DNA of 64,000 bases from Thermomonas haemolytica. Its GTDB lineage: Bacteria; Pseudomonadota; Gammaproteobacteria; Xanthomonadales; Xanthomonadaceae. The translations under genes and the position numbers were made by a program. Location: assembly GCF_004346265.1 (NCBI RefSeq), contig NZ_SMAP01000004.1, positions 62,001-126,000 on the forward strand. Direction: 5' to 3'. This document shows, one piece after another, positions 1 through 7,878 of this stretch; position 1 is the stretch's first letter; each line of letters starts with the position of its first letter. Under the pieces are notes generated by a model that saw nothing but the letters and a program-made list of their open reading frames with translations, was not told where the DNA came from and did no database searches.

Positions 1-150
1 GTCCGCGATATCACCGCGTTCCTCGAGTACGCCGGCGAGCCGGCGGCGCTGAAGCGCCAGAGCGTGGGCGTGTGGGCGGTGCTGTTCCTGGTGTTCTTCG
101 CCCTGATGGCGTGGCTGTTGAAGCAAGAATACTGGCGGGACGTTCACTGA
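1..150 (+). CDS. petC: Cytochrome c1, C-terminal fragment
   Basis: Only the last 49 codons lie in the window; the gene begins upstream. The visible part reads VRDITAFLEYAGEPAALKRQ, then a single hydrophobic segment, and ends KQEYWRDVH. This is the C-terminal membrane anchor of cytochrome c1, the c-type haem subunit of the cytochrome bc1 complex, which passes electrons to periplasmic cytochrome c. The haem-binding CxxCH motif would be upstream and cannot be checked. The next genes are sspA-sspB, the order known from xanthomonads after petABC, and this supports the call. Confidence 0.85.
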   Translation, partial: VRDITAFLEYAGEPAALKRQSVGVWAVLFLVFFALMAWLLKQEYWRDVH

Positions 151-262
151 CGCGGCGCCAGCGGCAAGGACGCCCGCCGCAGGGAACGACGCTTGACGGC
201 CGTCCGCATCGTGCGGGCGGCGCAGGTGCGTCCGGCATCGACCGGGCGTGGGAGTGGTCCTG

Positions 263-901
263 ATGATGGCTGTGAGTCCGCGCATGCGAAACGCCTTGAC
301 CCTGTTTTCCGCTGTCGATGACGTGCTGTGCCACCGCGTGCGCCTGGTGCTGGCGGCGAAGGGCGTGGCCTACGACCTGATCCCGGTGGACCCGCAGAAC
401 CCGCCCGAGGACCTGATCGACCTCAACCCCTACCACTCGGTGCCGACCCTGGTCGAGCGCGACCTGGTGCTGTACGCCGCCAGCGTGGTCAGCGAATACC
501 TGGACGAGCGCTATCCGCACCCGCCGCTGATGCCGGTGGATCCGCTCTCGCGCGCACGCCTGCGCCTGGCCATGCTGCGCATCGAACACGACTGGGTGCC
601 GCAGGTGCAGGCCATCCAGTTTGGCAACAAGCAGCAGGCCGAGGCCGGGCGCAAGCGCCTGAAGGAGCTGCTCACCGCGGCGCTGCCGCTGTTCAAGGCC
701 AGCAAGTTCTTCCTCAATGGCGAGATGAGCCTGGCCGACTGCGCGATGGCCCCGATCATCTGGCGGCTGGACGCCCTGGGCGTCCCGCTGCCGAAGGATG
801 GCAAGGCGATCGAGGACTACGGCAACCGGATCTTCCGCAACCCCGGCTTCGAGCGCAGCCTCACGCCGCAGGAAAAGCACCTGCGCGAACTCCCGGCCTG
901 A
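263..901 (+). CDS. sspA: Stringent starvation protein A (GST-like)
   Basis: This 212-residue protein belongs to the SspA family: an N-terminal thioredoxin-like glutathione S-transferase fold (about residues 10-85, with NPYHSVPTLV and SEYLDERYPHPPL) and an all-helical C-terminal domain. SspA binds RNA polymerase and alters transcription under starvation and acid stress; it is not thought to act as a transferase. I chose the ATG at 263 because GGGAG at 250-254 lies 8 bases upstream; the ATG at 266 or the GTG at 248 are alternatives. Its stop codon overlaps the sspB start (TGATG), so the two are translationally coupled. Confidence 0.93.
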   Translation: MMAVSPRMRNALTLFSAVDDVLCHRVRLVLAAKGVAYDLIPVDPQNPPEDLIDLNPYHSVPTLVERDLVLYAASVVSEYLDERYPHPPLMPVDPLSRARLRLAMLRIEHDWVPQVQAIQFGNKQQAEAGRKRLKELLTAALPLFKASKFFLNGEMSLADCAMAPIIWRLDALGVPLPKDGKAIEDYGNRIFRNPGFERSLTPQEKHLRELPA

Positions 902-1410
902 TGGAGACCCAGCCCCCGATGCCGGCGATGAGCTCGCAGCGGCCGTACCTGTTGCGCGCGCTGTACGAGTGGATCGTCGACAACGACATGACCCCGCACG
1001 TGCTGGTGGATGCGCGCGTGCCGGGCGTGCGGGTGCCGCCGCATACGGTCAAGGACGGGCAGGTGGTGCTGAACATCGCCGCGCGCGCGGTGGGGCACCT
1101 GCAGATGGACAACGATGCGCTGCGCTTCTCGGCGCGCTTTGGCGGCGTCAGCCACAACGTGGTGGTGCCGCTGCCGGCGGTGATCGCCATCTATGCGCGC
1201 GAGAACGGCCACGGCATGGCGCTGCCGCAGGATGTCCCGCCGCCGGCGCCATTGGAAGCGGAAGAAGAGCACGAGGGACTGGGCGCGCTGCACGCCGATT
1301 ACGATCCCGAGGTCATCTATACGCCTGAGACCGATGCGGAGGCCGCCCCCGGAGATGGTGACGACGATCGCCCGCCGCCGCGCCGCGGCCATCTGCGGGT
1401 CGTGAAGTAA
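901..1410 (+). CDS. sspB: ClpXP specificity-enhancing factor SspB
   Basis: SspB is the adaptor that delivers ssrA-tagged proteins to the ClpXP protease. The 169-residue protein has the conserved substrate-binding domain (RPYLLRALYEWIVDNDMTPH near the N-terminus, FSARFGGVS and VPLPAVIAIYARENG further on), then a flexible acidic tail of about 50 residues. It ends in HLRVVK, which matches the C-terminal ClpX-docking motif known in E. coli SspB. The start ATG overlaps the sspA stop by one base. A GC-rich hairpin without a T-run follows, between it and the convergent gene at 1454. Confidence 0.95.
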   Translation: METQPPMPAMSSQRPYLLRALYEWIVDNDMTPHVLVDARVPGVRVPPHTVKDGQVVLNIAARAVGHLQMDNDALRFSARFGGVSHNVVVPLPAVIAIYARENGHGMALPQDVPPPAPLEAEEEHEGLGALHADYDPEVIYTPETDAEAAPGDGDDDRPPPRRGHLRVVK

Positions 1411-1453
1411 GCGCGCGGCGCGCTCCGCGCCGCCGCCGGGATGGCCTTGGGCG

Positions 1454-1792
1454 TCAGCCGGACGGGAACGCCCGCACCACCGCCTGCGCTGCGCGGGTCG
1501 GCCCGCTGAAGCCGACCAGTTTCTCGCCCAGCAGCACGATCCGGCCCACGTGGCGGTCCTGGCCGTCCTCGGAATATTCGAAGCGGAAGCTGCGCTCCAG
1601 CCCCAGCCAGCCGTCGTCGCGCCGGCGCAGGCGGATGCCGGTGGCATGCACCGACTGGTCCAGCCATTGCACCCCGGCCGCCTCGCAGGCGTCGCGGCCG
1701 ATGTCCGCGGCGCGCTCGGCCGCCGCGCGCGCGGCGGTGAACAGGAAGAAGCCGGCGGCGCCGACGAGCATCAGGACGAGCAGGGTGGGCAT
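1454..1792 (-). CDS. DUF3301 family membrane-anchored protein
   Basis: This 112-residue protein has one N-terminal hydrophobic segment (MPTLLVLMLVGAAGFFLF) and a soluble domain containing ACEAAGVQWLDQSV and LERSFRFEYSEDGQDRHVG, which fits the DUF3301 family. The family has no known function. It is the last gene of a leftward run with nadC and the Trm112-like gene; its start lies 4 bases from the nadC stop codon. The short hydrophilic C-terminus probably faces the cytoplasm, but topology was inferred only from the hydrophobic stretch. Confidence 0.7.
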   Translation of the reverse strand: MPTLLVLMLVGAAGFFLFTAARAAAERAADIGRDACEAAGVQWLDQSVHATGIRLRRRDDGWLGLERSFRFEYSEDGQDRHVGRIVLLGEKLVGFSGPTRAAQAVVRAFPSG

Positions 1793-1796
1793 CGCG

Positions 1797-2669
1797 TCAA
1801 GCTGGGGGCGGAGGGCCGAGTTTCAACGAGAAATCGATGGCGTGGACGTGCTTGGTGAGGCCGCCGATCGAGATGCAGTCCACCCCGTCCTCGGCGATCG
1901 CGCGCAGGCTGGCCATGTCCACCCCGCCCGAGACCTCCAGCGGGATGCGTCCGTGGTAGGGCGCGCCCTTGGCGATCCGCACCGCCTCGCGGCGCATGGC
2001 CGGGTCGAAATCGTCCACCAGCACGCGCGTGCAGCCGGTGTCCAGCGCCTGCCGCAGCTCGTCCAGGGTCTCCACCTCGACGATCAGCGGCAGCGCCGGG
2101 TGCAGCGCGCGCGCGCGCGCGATGGCCGCGGCCACCGAGCCGAAGGCGCGGATGTGGTTTTCCTTGAGCATCACCGCGTCGTACAGCGCCATGCGGTGGT
2201 TGCTGCCGCCGCCGACCCGCACCGCGTACTTCTGCGCCACGCGCAGACCCGGCAAGGTCTTGCGGGTGTCGAGGATGGCCGCGCCGGTGCCACGCACCGC
2301 GTCCACGTGGCGGGCGGTGGTGGTGGCGGTGCCGCTGAGCGTCTGCAGGAAATTGAGCGAGGCGCGCTCGGCGCTGACCAGCGCGCGGCGGTGGCCCTGC
2401 AGGGTGGCGATGACGGTGCCCTTGGCGATGCGGTCGCCTTCCGCGCAGCGCCAGTCGATGCGCACGGCGGGGTCCAGCGCGCGGTGGCAGGCGTCGAACC
2501 ACGGCCGCCCGGCCACCACGCAGTCCTCCTTGCACAGCAGGTAGGCCTCGTCCGCGGCATCCTCCAGCAGCAGGGCGGTGGCGTCGCCGGGGCCGATGTC
2601 CTCGGCCAGCGCGGCGGCGACGTTGGCCGCCACCACGGCCGCATCGGGCGGCGCGACCGGCGCGCTCAT
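1797..2669 (-). CDS. nadC: Nicotinate-nucleotide pyrophosphorylase (carboxylating)
   Basis: NadC (quinolinate phosphoribosyltransferase) converts quinolinate and PRPP to nicotinate mononucleotide, the committed step of de novo NAD synthesis. The 290-residue protein shows the family motifs in order: AEDIGPGDATA, AERASLNFLQTLSGTAT, ILDTRKTLPGLR, GGGSNHRMALYDAVMLKENH, and the barrel C-terminus LEVSGGVD and ISIGGLTKHV. The ATG at 2669 overlaps the stop codon of the Trm112-like gene by four bases, which supports this start and suggests translational coupling. Confidence 0.95.
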   Translation of the reverse strand: MSAPVAPPDAAVVAANVAAALAEDIGPGDATALLLEDAADEAYLLCKEDCVVAGRPWFDACHRALDPAVRIDWRCAEGDRIAKGTVIATLQGHRRALVSAERASLNFLQTLSGTATTTARHVDAVRGTGAAILDTRKTLPGLRVAQKYAVRVGGGSNHRMALYDAVMLKENHIRAFGSVAAAIARARALHPALPLIVEVETLDELRQALDTGCTRVLVDDFDPAMRREAVRIAKGAPYHGRIPLEVSGGVDMASLRAIAEDGVDCISIGGLTKHVHAIDFSLKLGPPPPA

Positions 2670-2935
2670 GCCGCGGGGAATCCGTCCGCCTGCGCGGTGG
2701 CGATCGCCTCCTCCACCAGCAGCACCGGGATGCCGTCGTCGATGCGGTAGGCGGTCTTGCGGTCGCGGGTCACCAGCGCCTCGCGCAGCGGCTCGCGCTG
2801 GGGCGTGCCGTCGCCGCGCGTCACCTGGCCGGCGGCGATCGCGCGGTTGAGCGCGTCCAGCCCGTCGGCTTCCAGCAGCGACAGCGGTTGGCGGGTGGCC
2901 GGGCAGGCGAGGAGATCGAGCAGCTTGCGGTCCAT
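2666..2935 (-). CDS. Trm112-like small protein
   Basis: An 89-residue protein of the Trm112/YcaR family, small proteins that in other organisms activate methyltransferases. It starts [18 protein letters not shown] and has the C-terminal [14 protein letters not shown], which is the family signature. Most bacterial members are about 60 residues; this one has an extra middle segment of about 20 residues. Only one cysteine is present, so a zinc site like that of eukaryotic Trm112 is unlikely. It overlaps nadC by four bases and is divergent from purE. Confidence 0.8.
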   Translation of the reverse strand: MDRKLLDLLACPATRQPLSLLEADGLDALNRAIAAGQVTRGDGTPQREPLREALVTRDRKTAYRIDDGIPVLLVEEAIATAQADGFPAA

Positions 2936-2965
2936 CGGCGAAAGGCAATGGTGGACGGGGGCCGT

Positions 2966-2971
2966 TAGAAT
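2966..2971 (+). promoter_or_regulatory. Candidate -10 box for purE-purK
   Basis: TAGAAT lies 34 bases before the chosen purE start, in the short gap between the divergent Trm112-like gene and purE. No convincing -35 element is visible at the expected distance. I see no PurR-type operator in this gap. Confidence 0.35.
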
Positions 2972-3005
2972 ACGTCTTTACGCGCTCACGCGATCGGGAA
3001 TGGTC

Positions 3006-3512
3006 ATGCCTGCCGTCAACACCGCCGCCCCGCTGGTCGGCATCGTCATGGGCTCGCGCTCGGACTGGGACACCATGCAGCACGCCGCCGCGCGGCTGGA
3101 GGCGCTGGGCGTGCCGCACGAGGTGAAGGTGGTGTCCGCGCACCGCACGCCGGACGTGCTGTTTTCCTACGCCGAGGGCGCGGCCGCGCGTGGCCTGCGC
3201 GCGATCATCGCCGGCGCTGGCGGTGCCGCGCACCTGCCGGGCATGCTGGCGGCCAAGACCGCGCTGCCGGTGCTGGGCGTGCCGGTGCAGAGCAAGGCGC
3301 TGAACGGCATGGATTCGCTGCTGTCGATCGTGCAGATGCCGGCAGGCGTCCCGGTCGCCACCTTCGCCATCGGCAACGCCGGTGCCGCCAACGCGGGGCT
3401 GTTCGCGGCGGCGATGCTGGCCGTCGAGTTCCCCGCGATCGGCGCGGCGCTGGAGGCGTTCCGCGCCAAGCAGACCGAGGACGTCGTGAACAACGACGAC
3501 CCGCGCGCATGA
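3006..3512 (+). CDS. purE: 5-(carboxyamino)imidazole ribonucleotide mutase
   Basis: Class I PurE converts N5-CAIR to CAIR in purine synthesis and works directly after PurK. The 168-residue protein has the substrate-binding GSRSD at residues 16-20, the VVSAHRTPD motif, [13 protein letters not shown] and [20 protein letters not shown] chose the ATG at 3006 because GGGA at 2996-2999 is well spaced; the ATG at 3000 is two codons longer and overlaps that site less well. It overlaps purK by four bases (ATGA), so PurE and PurK are made together. Confidence 0.94.
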   Translation: MPAVNTAAPLVGIVMGSRSDWDTMQHAAARLEALGVPHEVKVVSAHRTPDVLFSYAEGAAARGLRAIIAGAGGAAHLPGMLAAKTALPVLGVPVQSKALNGMDSLLSIVQMPAGVPVATFAIGNAGAANAGLFAAAMLAVEFPAIGAALEAFRAKQTEDVVNNDDPRA

Positions 3513-4648
3513 CCACCGTCGGCATCCTCGGCGGTGGCCAGCTGGCGCGCATGATGGCCCTGGCCGGCGCGCCGCTGGGCCTGCGCTTCCTCGTCCTCGA
3601 CACCGCCGGCGACGCCTGCGCCGGGCAGTTCGCGCCGATGGTGGTGGGCGATTACACCGACCGCGCCGCGCTGGAGGAGTTCGCCTCGCGGATCGACGTG
3701 GCGACCTTCGATTTCGAGAACGTGCCGGCGGAGTCGGCGCAATGGCTCACCGGCAAGGTGCCGGTGTTCCCGAACCCGCGCGCGCTCGCCACCGCGCAGG
3801 ACCGGCTGGCCGAGAAGACCCTGTTCCGCGAGTTGGGCATCCCGGTGCCGCCGTTCGCGGACGTGCCCGACCGCGCCGCGCTGGACGCCGCGGTGGCCGT
3901 GCTCGGCACGCCCTGCATCCTCAAGACGCGCCGGCTGGGCTACGACGGCAAGGGCCAGTTCCGCATCAAGACCCCGGCCGACGTAGAGGCCGCCTGGGAC
4001 GCGCTGGGCGCGCAGGCGGCGACGGTGGGGCTGATCCTCGAAGGCTTCGTCGCCTTCCAGCGCGAGCTATCGGTGGTGGCCGTGCGCGGCCGCGACGGCG
4101 AGTTCCGCGCCTGGCCGCTGACCGAGAACTGGCATGTCGATGGCGTGCTCTCGGCCAGCCTGGCCCCTGCGCCGGTGGACGACGCGCTGCGCGAGACCGC
4201 CTTGTCCCATGCACGCAAGCTGGCCGAGGCGCTGGACTACGTCGGCGTGTTCGCGCTCGAGCTGTTCTGCCGTGACGGCGAGCTGCTGGCCAACGAGATG
4301 GCGCCGCGCGTGCACAACTCCGGGCACTGGACCATCGAAGGCAGCGAGACCAGCCAGTTCCAGAACCACCTGCGCGCGGTGCTGGGCCTGCCGCTGGGCG
4401 ACACCCGCATGCTCGGCCACGCCTGCATGCTCAACTGGATCGGCGCCATGCCCGACGCCGGCCCGGTGCTGCGCGAGGCGGGCGGGCATTGGCACGACTA
4501 TGGCAAGCCGCCGCGCGCAGGGCGCAAGGTCGGCCACGCCACCGTGCGCGCCGAGCACCCGGCGGAGCTGGCGGCATCGCTGCGGCGTATCGGTGAGGCA
4601 TTGGGCCGGCAGGCGCAGGTGGCGCCGGTGATCGCGCGCCTGGGCTGA
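3509..4648 (+). CDS. purK: 5-(carboxyamino)imidazole ribonucleotide synthase
   Basis: PurK carboxylates AIR to N5-CAIR using ATP and bicarbonate, feeding PurE. It is an ATP-grasp enzyme of 379 residues, the usual size. N-terminal [11 protein letters not shown] is the dinucleotide-like fold; the ATP-grasp core contains [13 protein letters not shown] and [13 protein letters not shown], and the metal-binding end contains [14 protein letters not shown]. The start ATG overlaps the purE stop codon by four bases, which fixes the start. Confidence 0.95.
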   Translation: MTTVGILGGGQLARMMALAGAPLGLRFLVLDTAGDACAGQFAPMVVGDYTDRAALEEFASRIDVATFDFENVPAESAQWLTGKVPVFPNPRALATAQDRLAEKTLFRELGIPVPPFADVPDRAALDAAVAVLGTPCILKTRRLGYDGKGQFRIKTPADVEAAWDALGAQAATVGLILEGFVAFQRELSVVAVRGRDGEFRAWPLTENWHVDGVLSASLAPAPVDDALRETALSHARKLAEALDYVGVFALELFCRDGELLANEMAPRVHNSGHWTIEGSETSQFQNHLRAVLGLPLGDTRMLGHACMLNWIGAMPDAGPVLREAGGHWHDYGKPPRAGRKVGHATVRAEHPAELAASLRRIGEALGRQAQVAPVIARLG

Positions 4649-4725
4649 CGCCTCGAGGGTGTGATCGCGGGCAGCGCGTGGTCCGTGGCAGGATGGCGGC
4701 CATCGCCTTCCGGGAATGCCCCGCC

Positions 4726-5232
4726 ATGCCGCTGCCGGCCACTCCGACCCCGTGGATTCCCTACCTGCTGCCGCTGCTGCTTGGGTGGGTGTATTACCGC
4801 CGCATCCGCCGCAGCTTCGGCCCGCAGCCGTGGCAGCCACGGCGCACGCTGTTGCGCCTGGTCATGCTGGTGCTGGTGGGGGCGATGCTGGGCGTGGCGG
4901 CCACGGTGGTGCCGCAGTCGGGCCCGGCGCTGGTCGGCGGGGCCGCGGCGGGATTGCTGCTGGGCTGGATCGGCGTGCGCCACACCCATGCGGAGTGGCG
5001 CGGCGGGGTGCGCACCTACATTCCGAACCCGTGGATCGGCGGCGTGCTGACGCTGGTGCTGCTGGGGCGCCTGGCCTGGCGCTACCTGCACGCCGGCGGA
5101 CTGCAGGCCGCCGGCCAGCCCAGTGCCCTGACCCTGGGCCTGGCCGCGGCGCTGGTGGCCTACGGGCTGGCCTACAGCATCGGTCTGCTGCGCCGGATGG
5201 CCGCGCTGGGCGCGCATCCGCCGGCGGCGTGA
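4726..5232 (+). CDS. Hypothetical inner-membrane protein
   Basis: A 168-residue protein with about four hydrophobic segments: near residues 8-20, 40-60, 63-75 and two further ones after residue 100. The cytoplasmic loops carry basic residues (YYRRIRRSFG, RHTHAEWRGG). The overall look resembles the CcdC/DUF1453 type of small membrane protein, but this is a weak resemblance and I do not assign a function. I took the ATG at 4726, just before the first hydrophobic stretch; the ATG at 4693 is longer with no better ribosome site. It follows purK by 77 bases and converges with sodB. Confidence 0.6.
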   Translation: MPLPATPTPWIPYLLPLLLGWVYYRRIRRSFGPQPWQPRRTLLRLVMLVLVGAMLGVAATVVPQSGPALVGGAAAGLLLGWIGVRHTHAEWRGGVRTYIPNPWIGGVLTLVLLGRLAWRYLHAGGLQAAGQPSALTLGLAAALVAYGLAYSIGLLRRMAALGAHPPAA

Positions 5233-5259
5233 GCGCGCGCGTCCGGCACGAATGCGAAC

Positions 5260-5277
5260 GGCCGGGTTGCCCCGGCC
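5260..5277 (-). terminator. Hairpin after sodB
   Basis: On the minus strand GGCCGGG, a GCAA tetraloop and CCCGGCC form a perfect 7-bp stem 32 bases past the sodB stop. The downstream sequence (GTTCGCATTCG) is only weakly T-rich, so termination here may be partial or factor-assisted. Confidence 0.45.
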
Positions 5278-5308
5278 GCCCGTATCGCGGACCGCGCGCA
5301 GCGGCGGC

Positions 5309-5887
5309 TTATTTCATCTGGGCGGCCACGAAGTCCCAGTTCACCAGGTTCCAGAACGCGTCCATGTACTTCGGGCGGGCGTTGCGGTAGTCGATGTAAT
5401 AGGCGTGCTCCCACACGTCGCAGGTCAGCAGCGGGGTGTCCTCGCCGGTGAGCGGAGTGGCGGCGTTGGAGGTGCTGACCAGCGCCAGCGCGCCGTCCGG
5501 GCGCTGCACCAGCCAGGCCCAGCCGGAACCGAAGGTGCCGATGGCGGTCTTGGTGAAGGCCTCCTTGAACGCGGCGAAGCTGCCGAACGCGGCATTGATG
5601 GCCTCGCCCAGCTTGCCGCCGGGTTCGCCGCCGCCACCGGGCTTGAGGCAGTTCCAGTAGAAGGTGTGGTTCCACACCTGGGCGGCGTTGTTGAACATGC
5701 CGCCCTGCGACTTGCGCACGATGTCCTCCAGCGACATGCCGTCGAACTCGGTGCCGGCGATCATCCCGTTGAGGTTGGTGACATAGGTCTGGTGGTGCTT
5801 GCCGTAGTGGTAGTCGATGGTCTCGGCGGAGATGTGCGGCTCCAGAGCGGTGCGGTCGTAGGGCAGGGCGGGCAGTTCGATGGCCAC
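5309..5887 (-). CDS. sodB: Superoxide dismutase [Fe] type
   Basis: Converts superoxide to oxygen and hydrogen peroxide in the cytoplasm. The 192-residue protein carries the N-terminal helical hairpin ([20 protein letters not shown], first metal ligand H27), [13 protein letters not shown] (second ligand), FGSGWAWLV, and the C-terminal [13 protein letters not shown] with the last two ligands. The AAQVWNH and CLKP context is of the iron type; the metal cannot be proved from sequence. The start is GTG ([10 protein letters not shown]), chosen because AGGAG at 5894-5898 lies 6 bases upstream and no in-frame ATG fits. It is divergent from grxD. Confidence 0.94.
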   Translation of the reverse strand: MAIELPALPYDRTALEPHISAETIDYHYGKHHQTYVTNLNGMIAGTEFDGMSLEDIVRKSQGGMFNNAAQVWNHTFYWNCLKPGGGGEPGGKLGEAINAAFGSFAAFKEAFTKTAIGTFGSGWAWLVQRPDGALALVSTSNAATPLTGEDTPLLTCDVWEHAYYIDYRNARPKYMDAFWNLVNWDFVAAQMK

Positions 5888-5937
5888 GGCGGACTCCTGG
5901 GGTTGGATGGGGCGCGGCCACGGCCGCGCGAACGACT

Positions 5938-5954
5938 TACAATGGCGCATTGTA
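5938..5954. promoter_or_regulatory. 17-bp dyad between sodB and grxD
   Basis: TACAATG, then GCG, then CATTGTA is a perfect inverted repeat with 7-bp arms. Each arm also supplies a TACAAT-like -10 hexamer for one strand, so divergent sodB and grxD promoters would overlap here. Which protein, if any, binds it is not known. Confidence 0.5.
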
Positions 5955-6016
5955 TCCGCCGTGCCCGTTGCCGAGAGGTGAAACGGGCGGGCCGCACCGT
6001 TGCAGGAGTCAACCCC

Positions 6017-6340
6017 ATGTCGTCCGTGGAAGAGCGCATCCGCGCCGAAATCGAAGGCCATCCCATCGTGCTGTTCATGAAGGGCACCCCGCAGTTCCCG
6101 ATGTGCGGGTTCTCCAGCCGCGCCGTGCAGGCGCTGAAGGCGGCCGGCGCCACCGACCTACATGCGGTGAACGTGCTGGAGGAGCCGGAGATCCGCGCCA
6201 ACCTGCCGCGCTACTCCGACTGGCCGACCTTCCCGCAGCTGTTCATCAACGGCGAGCTGATCGGCGGTTGCGACATCACCGTGGAACTGGCCGAATCCGG
6301 CGAGCTGGCGCGGCTGGTCGCCGACGCGCGAAAGGCCTGA
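6017..6340 (+). CDS. grxD: Monothiol glutaredoxin, Grx4/GrxD type
   Basis: A 107-residue monothiol glutaredoxin. This family coordinates a [2Fe-2S] cluster with glutathione and helps deliver Fe-S clusters; BolA proteins are its usual partners. The CGFS active site is at C30-S33 ([11 protein letters not shown]), followed by [20 protein letters not shown], which holds the glutathione-binding TFPQ and GG-D elements. AGGAG at 6004-6008 precedes the ATG. It is divergent from sodB, linking iron-sulfur supply with superoxide defence. The next gene begins three bases after its stop. Confidence 0.95.
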   Translation: MSSVEERIRAEIEGHPIVLFMKGTPQFPMCGFSSRAVQALKAAGATDLHAVNVLEEPEIRANLPRYSDWPTFPQLFINGELIGGCDITVELAESGELARLVADARKA

Positions 6341-6342
6341 GC

Positions 6343-7065
6343 GTGCCCGGCGCGCTGCACGGCCACATCGTCCTGGTGAGCGGCGCCGCCGGCGGGCTGG
6401 GGGCGGCCGCGGCCGTGGCCTGCGCCGAGGCCGGTGCGACCGTGGTCCTGCTGGGGCGCAAGCTCGCGCCGCTCAACCGCGTCTATGACGCGGTGAAGGC
6501 GGTCGGCCCCGAGCCGGTGCTGTACCCGCTGGACCTCGAGGGCGCGACCCCGGACGACCACGACCAGCTGGCGCAGGCCATCCAGGCCGAATTCGGCCGG
6601 CTCGACGGGCTGCTGCACTGCGCCGCCGAGTTCAAGGGGCTGACCCCGCTGCTGCATACCGATCCCGCTGATTTTGCACGCGCCATCCATGTCGATCTCA
6701 CCGCACGCTGGTGGCTCACCCAGGCCTGCCTGCCGCTGCTGATGAAGGCCCCAGCGGGCGCGGCGGTATTCGTGCTGGACGATCCGGCGCGCACCAGCGG
6801 GGCCTTCTGGGGCGGCTACGGCCTGGCCCAGGCCGGCCAGGCGGCGCTGGTGGGCATGCTGCAGGCCGAGCTGGGCGAGACCGGCCCGCGCATCAGTGGC
6901 CTGCGCCCCGGGCCGATGCGCACCGGTCTGCGCGCGCGCGCCTACCAGGCAAATGCCGATCGCGAGGCGCGCCCGCCCGGTGAGTACGCCGCCGCCTGCG
7001 TGGAGCTGCTGTCTCCGGCGGGTGCGGCCTGGCGCGGCCGGGTGCGCGAGGTCAGTGCCGCATGA
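6343..7065 (+). CDS. YciK-like short-chain dehydrogenase, altered active site
   Basis: A 240-residue Rossmann-fold protein of the short-chain dehydrogenase family, closest in outline to YciK. The cofactor motif GAAGGLG and LGRK point to NAD(P) binding near the N-terminus, and PLDLEGATPDDHDQL is typical of the YciK branch. The expected YxxxK catalytic pair reads Y159-G-L-A-Q163, so the lysine is replaced by glutamine, and the usual preceding serine is not obvious (VLDDPARTSG). The GTG start lies 3 bases after grxD; no ATG fits. Its stop overlaps the next gene (ATGA). Its substrate is unknown and it may be inactive. Confidence 0.8.
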   Translation: MPGALHGHIVLVSGAAGGLGAAAAVACAEAGATVVLLGRKLAPLNRVYDAVKAVGPEPVLYPLDLEGATPDDHDQLAQAIQAEFGRLDGLLHCAAEFKGLTPLLHTDPADFARAIHVDLTARWWLTQACLPLLMKAPAGAAVFVLDDPARTSGAFWGGYGLAQAGQAALVGMLQAELGETGPRISGLRPGPMRTGLRARAYQANADREARPPGEYAAACVELLSPAGAAWRGRVREVSAA

Positions 7066-7655
7066 CCGTCCTCTCCGCCGCCGTCCTGCTGTTCTTCATC
7101 CTCGACCCGCTGGGCAACATCCCGGTGCTGCTGAGCCTGTTCCGCAGCGTGCCGCCCGCACGCCAGCGCAAGGTCCTGCTGCGCGAGCTGCTGATCGCGC
7201 TGGCGGTGCTGATGCTGTTCCTGTGGGGCGGCCAGTACGCGCTGGAGCTGATGCACCTGCGCCAGGAGTCGGTTTCGATCGCCGGCGGCATCGTGCTGTT
7301 CCTGATCGGCCTGCGCATGATCTTCCCAACCGCGGACGGGGTGATGGGCGAGGTGCCGGGCGGGGAACCCTTCATCGTGCCGCTGGCGATCCCGATGATC
7401 GCCGGGCCGTCCGGAATGGCTGCGGTCATGCTGCTCGGCAGCCAGCAGCCGGACCGCATGGGTGACTGGATGCTGGCCCTGACCCTGGCCTGGCTGGCCA
7501 CCGCGGTGATCCTGTTCTGCGCCACCTGGCTCAAGAAGCTGCTGGGCACCCGCGCCCTGACCGCGCTGGAGCGGCTGATGGGGATGGTGATCGTCGCGCT
7601 GTCGGTGCAGATGTTCCTGGACGGGATCGCCAGCTATCTGCGCGCCTCGGCCTGA
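7062..7655 (+). CDS. MarC/YhgN family integral membrane protein
   Basis: A 197-residue protein with about six membrane segments that matches the MarC/YhgN family: FFILDPLGNIPVLLSLF in the first segment, GGIVLFLIGLRMIFP in the middle, and PLAIPMIAGPSGMAAVMLL in the fourth. The family is annotated as possible amino-acid or small-molecule transporters, with no firm function for most members. Its ATG overlaps the stop of the dehydrogenase gene by four bases, so it is the last gene of the grxD-SDR-marC run. Confidence 0.88.
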   Translation: MTVLSAAVLLFFILDPLGNIPVLLSLFRSVPPARQRKVLLRELLIALAVLMLFLWGGQYALELMHLRQESVSIAGGIVLFLIGLRMIFPTADGVMGEVPGGEPFIVPLAIPMIAGPSGMAAVMLLGSQQPDRMGDWMLALTLAWLATAVILFCATWLKKLLGTRALTALERLMGMVIVALSVQMFLDGIASYLRASA

Positions 7656-7680
7656 GAGACGCGTCCGCCGGCCGGGGGAA

Positions 7681-7704
7681 ATGACAGGGGCACGGGGCTG
7701 TCAT
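7681..7704. repeat. ATGACAG inverted repeat
   Basis: ATGACAG and CTGTCAT, perfect 7-bp arms with a 10-base spacer, lie between the MarC/YhgN gene and the receptor gene, 22 bases before the candidate -10 box. There is no T-run, so an operator or a weak terminator are both possible. Confidence 0.4.
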
Positions 7705-7725
7705 GGCGGCGTCATAACCCGCCTC

Positions 7726-7878
7726 TAGCATGTTAAACTTTGGTGATCCCGTACGCCGTGGGATGGTGCGCGGGAACCCCACCAAAGATGGATCGGCGAC
7801 CGCAGGGGGCGGGCGCGCCGGTGCCTGGATCGATTCGCCCGCTGTCTCTTTCTCTTACAACCGTTTAGAGGTCATACC
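7726..7878 (+). promoter_or_regulatory. Promoter and folded leader of the Oar-like receptor
   Basis: TAGCAT at 7726-7731 is a candidate -10 box that would start transcription near 7738. The RNA would then begin with CTTTGGTG (7738-7745), which pairs perfectly with CACCAAAG (7780-7787). Inside lies ATCCC (7746-7750) pairing with GGGAT (7760-7764), and a weaker GGT/ACC pair (7765-7767, 7776-7778), giving a possible three-way junction. About 90 bases of less structured leader follow, then AGAGG before the ATG. Rules for a known riboswitch class were not met by eye. Confidence 0.5.

Noticed and set aside
7732-7738. GTTAAAC resembling an integron attC core
   Set aside because: Only one half-site is seen, there is no partner core at the required distance and no integron integrase, so it is chance.
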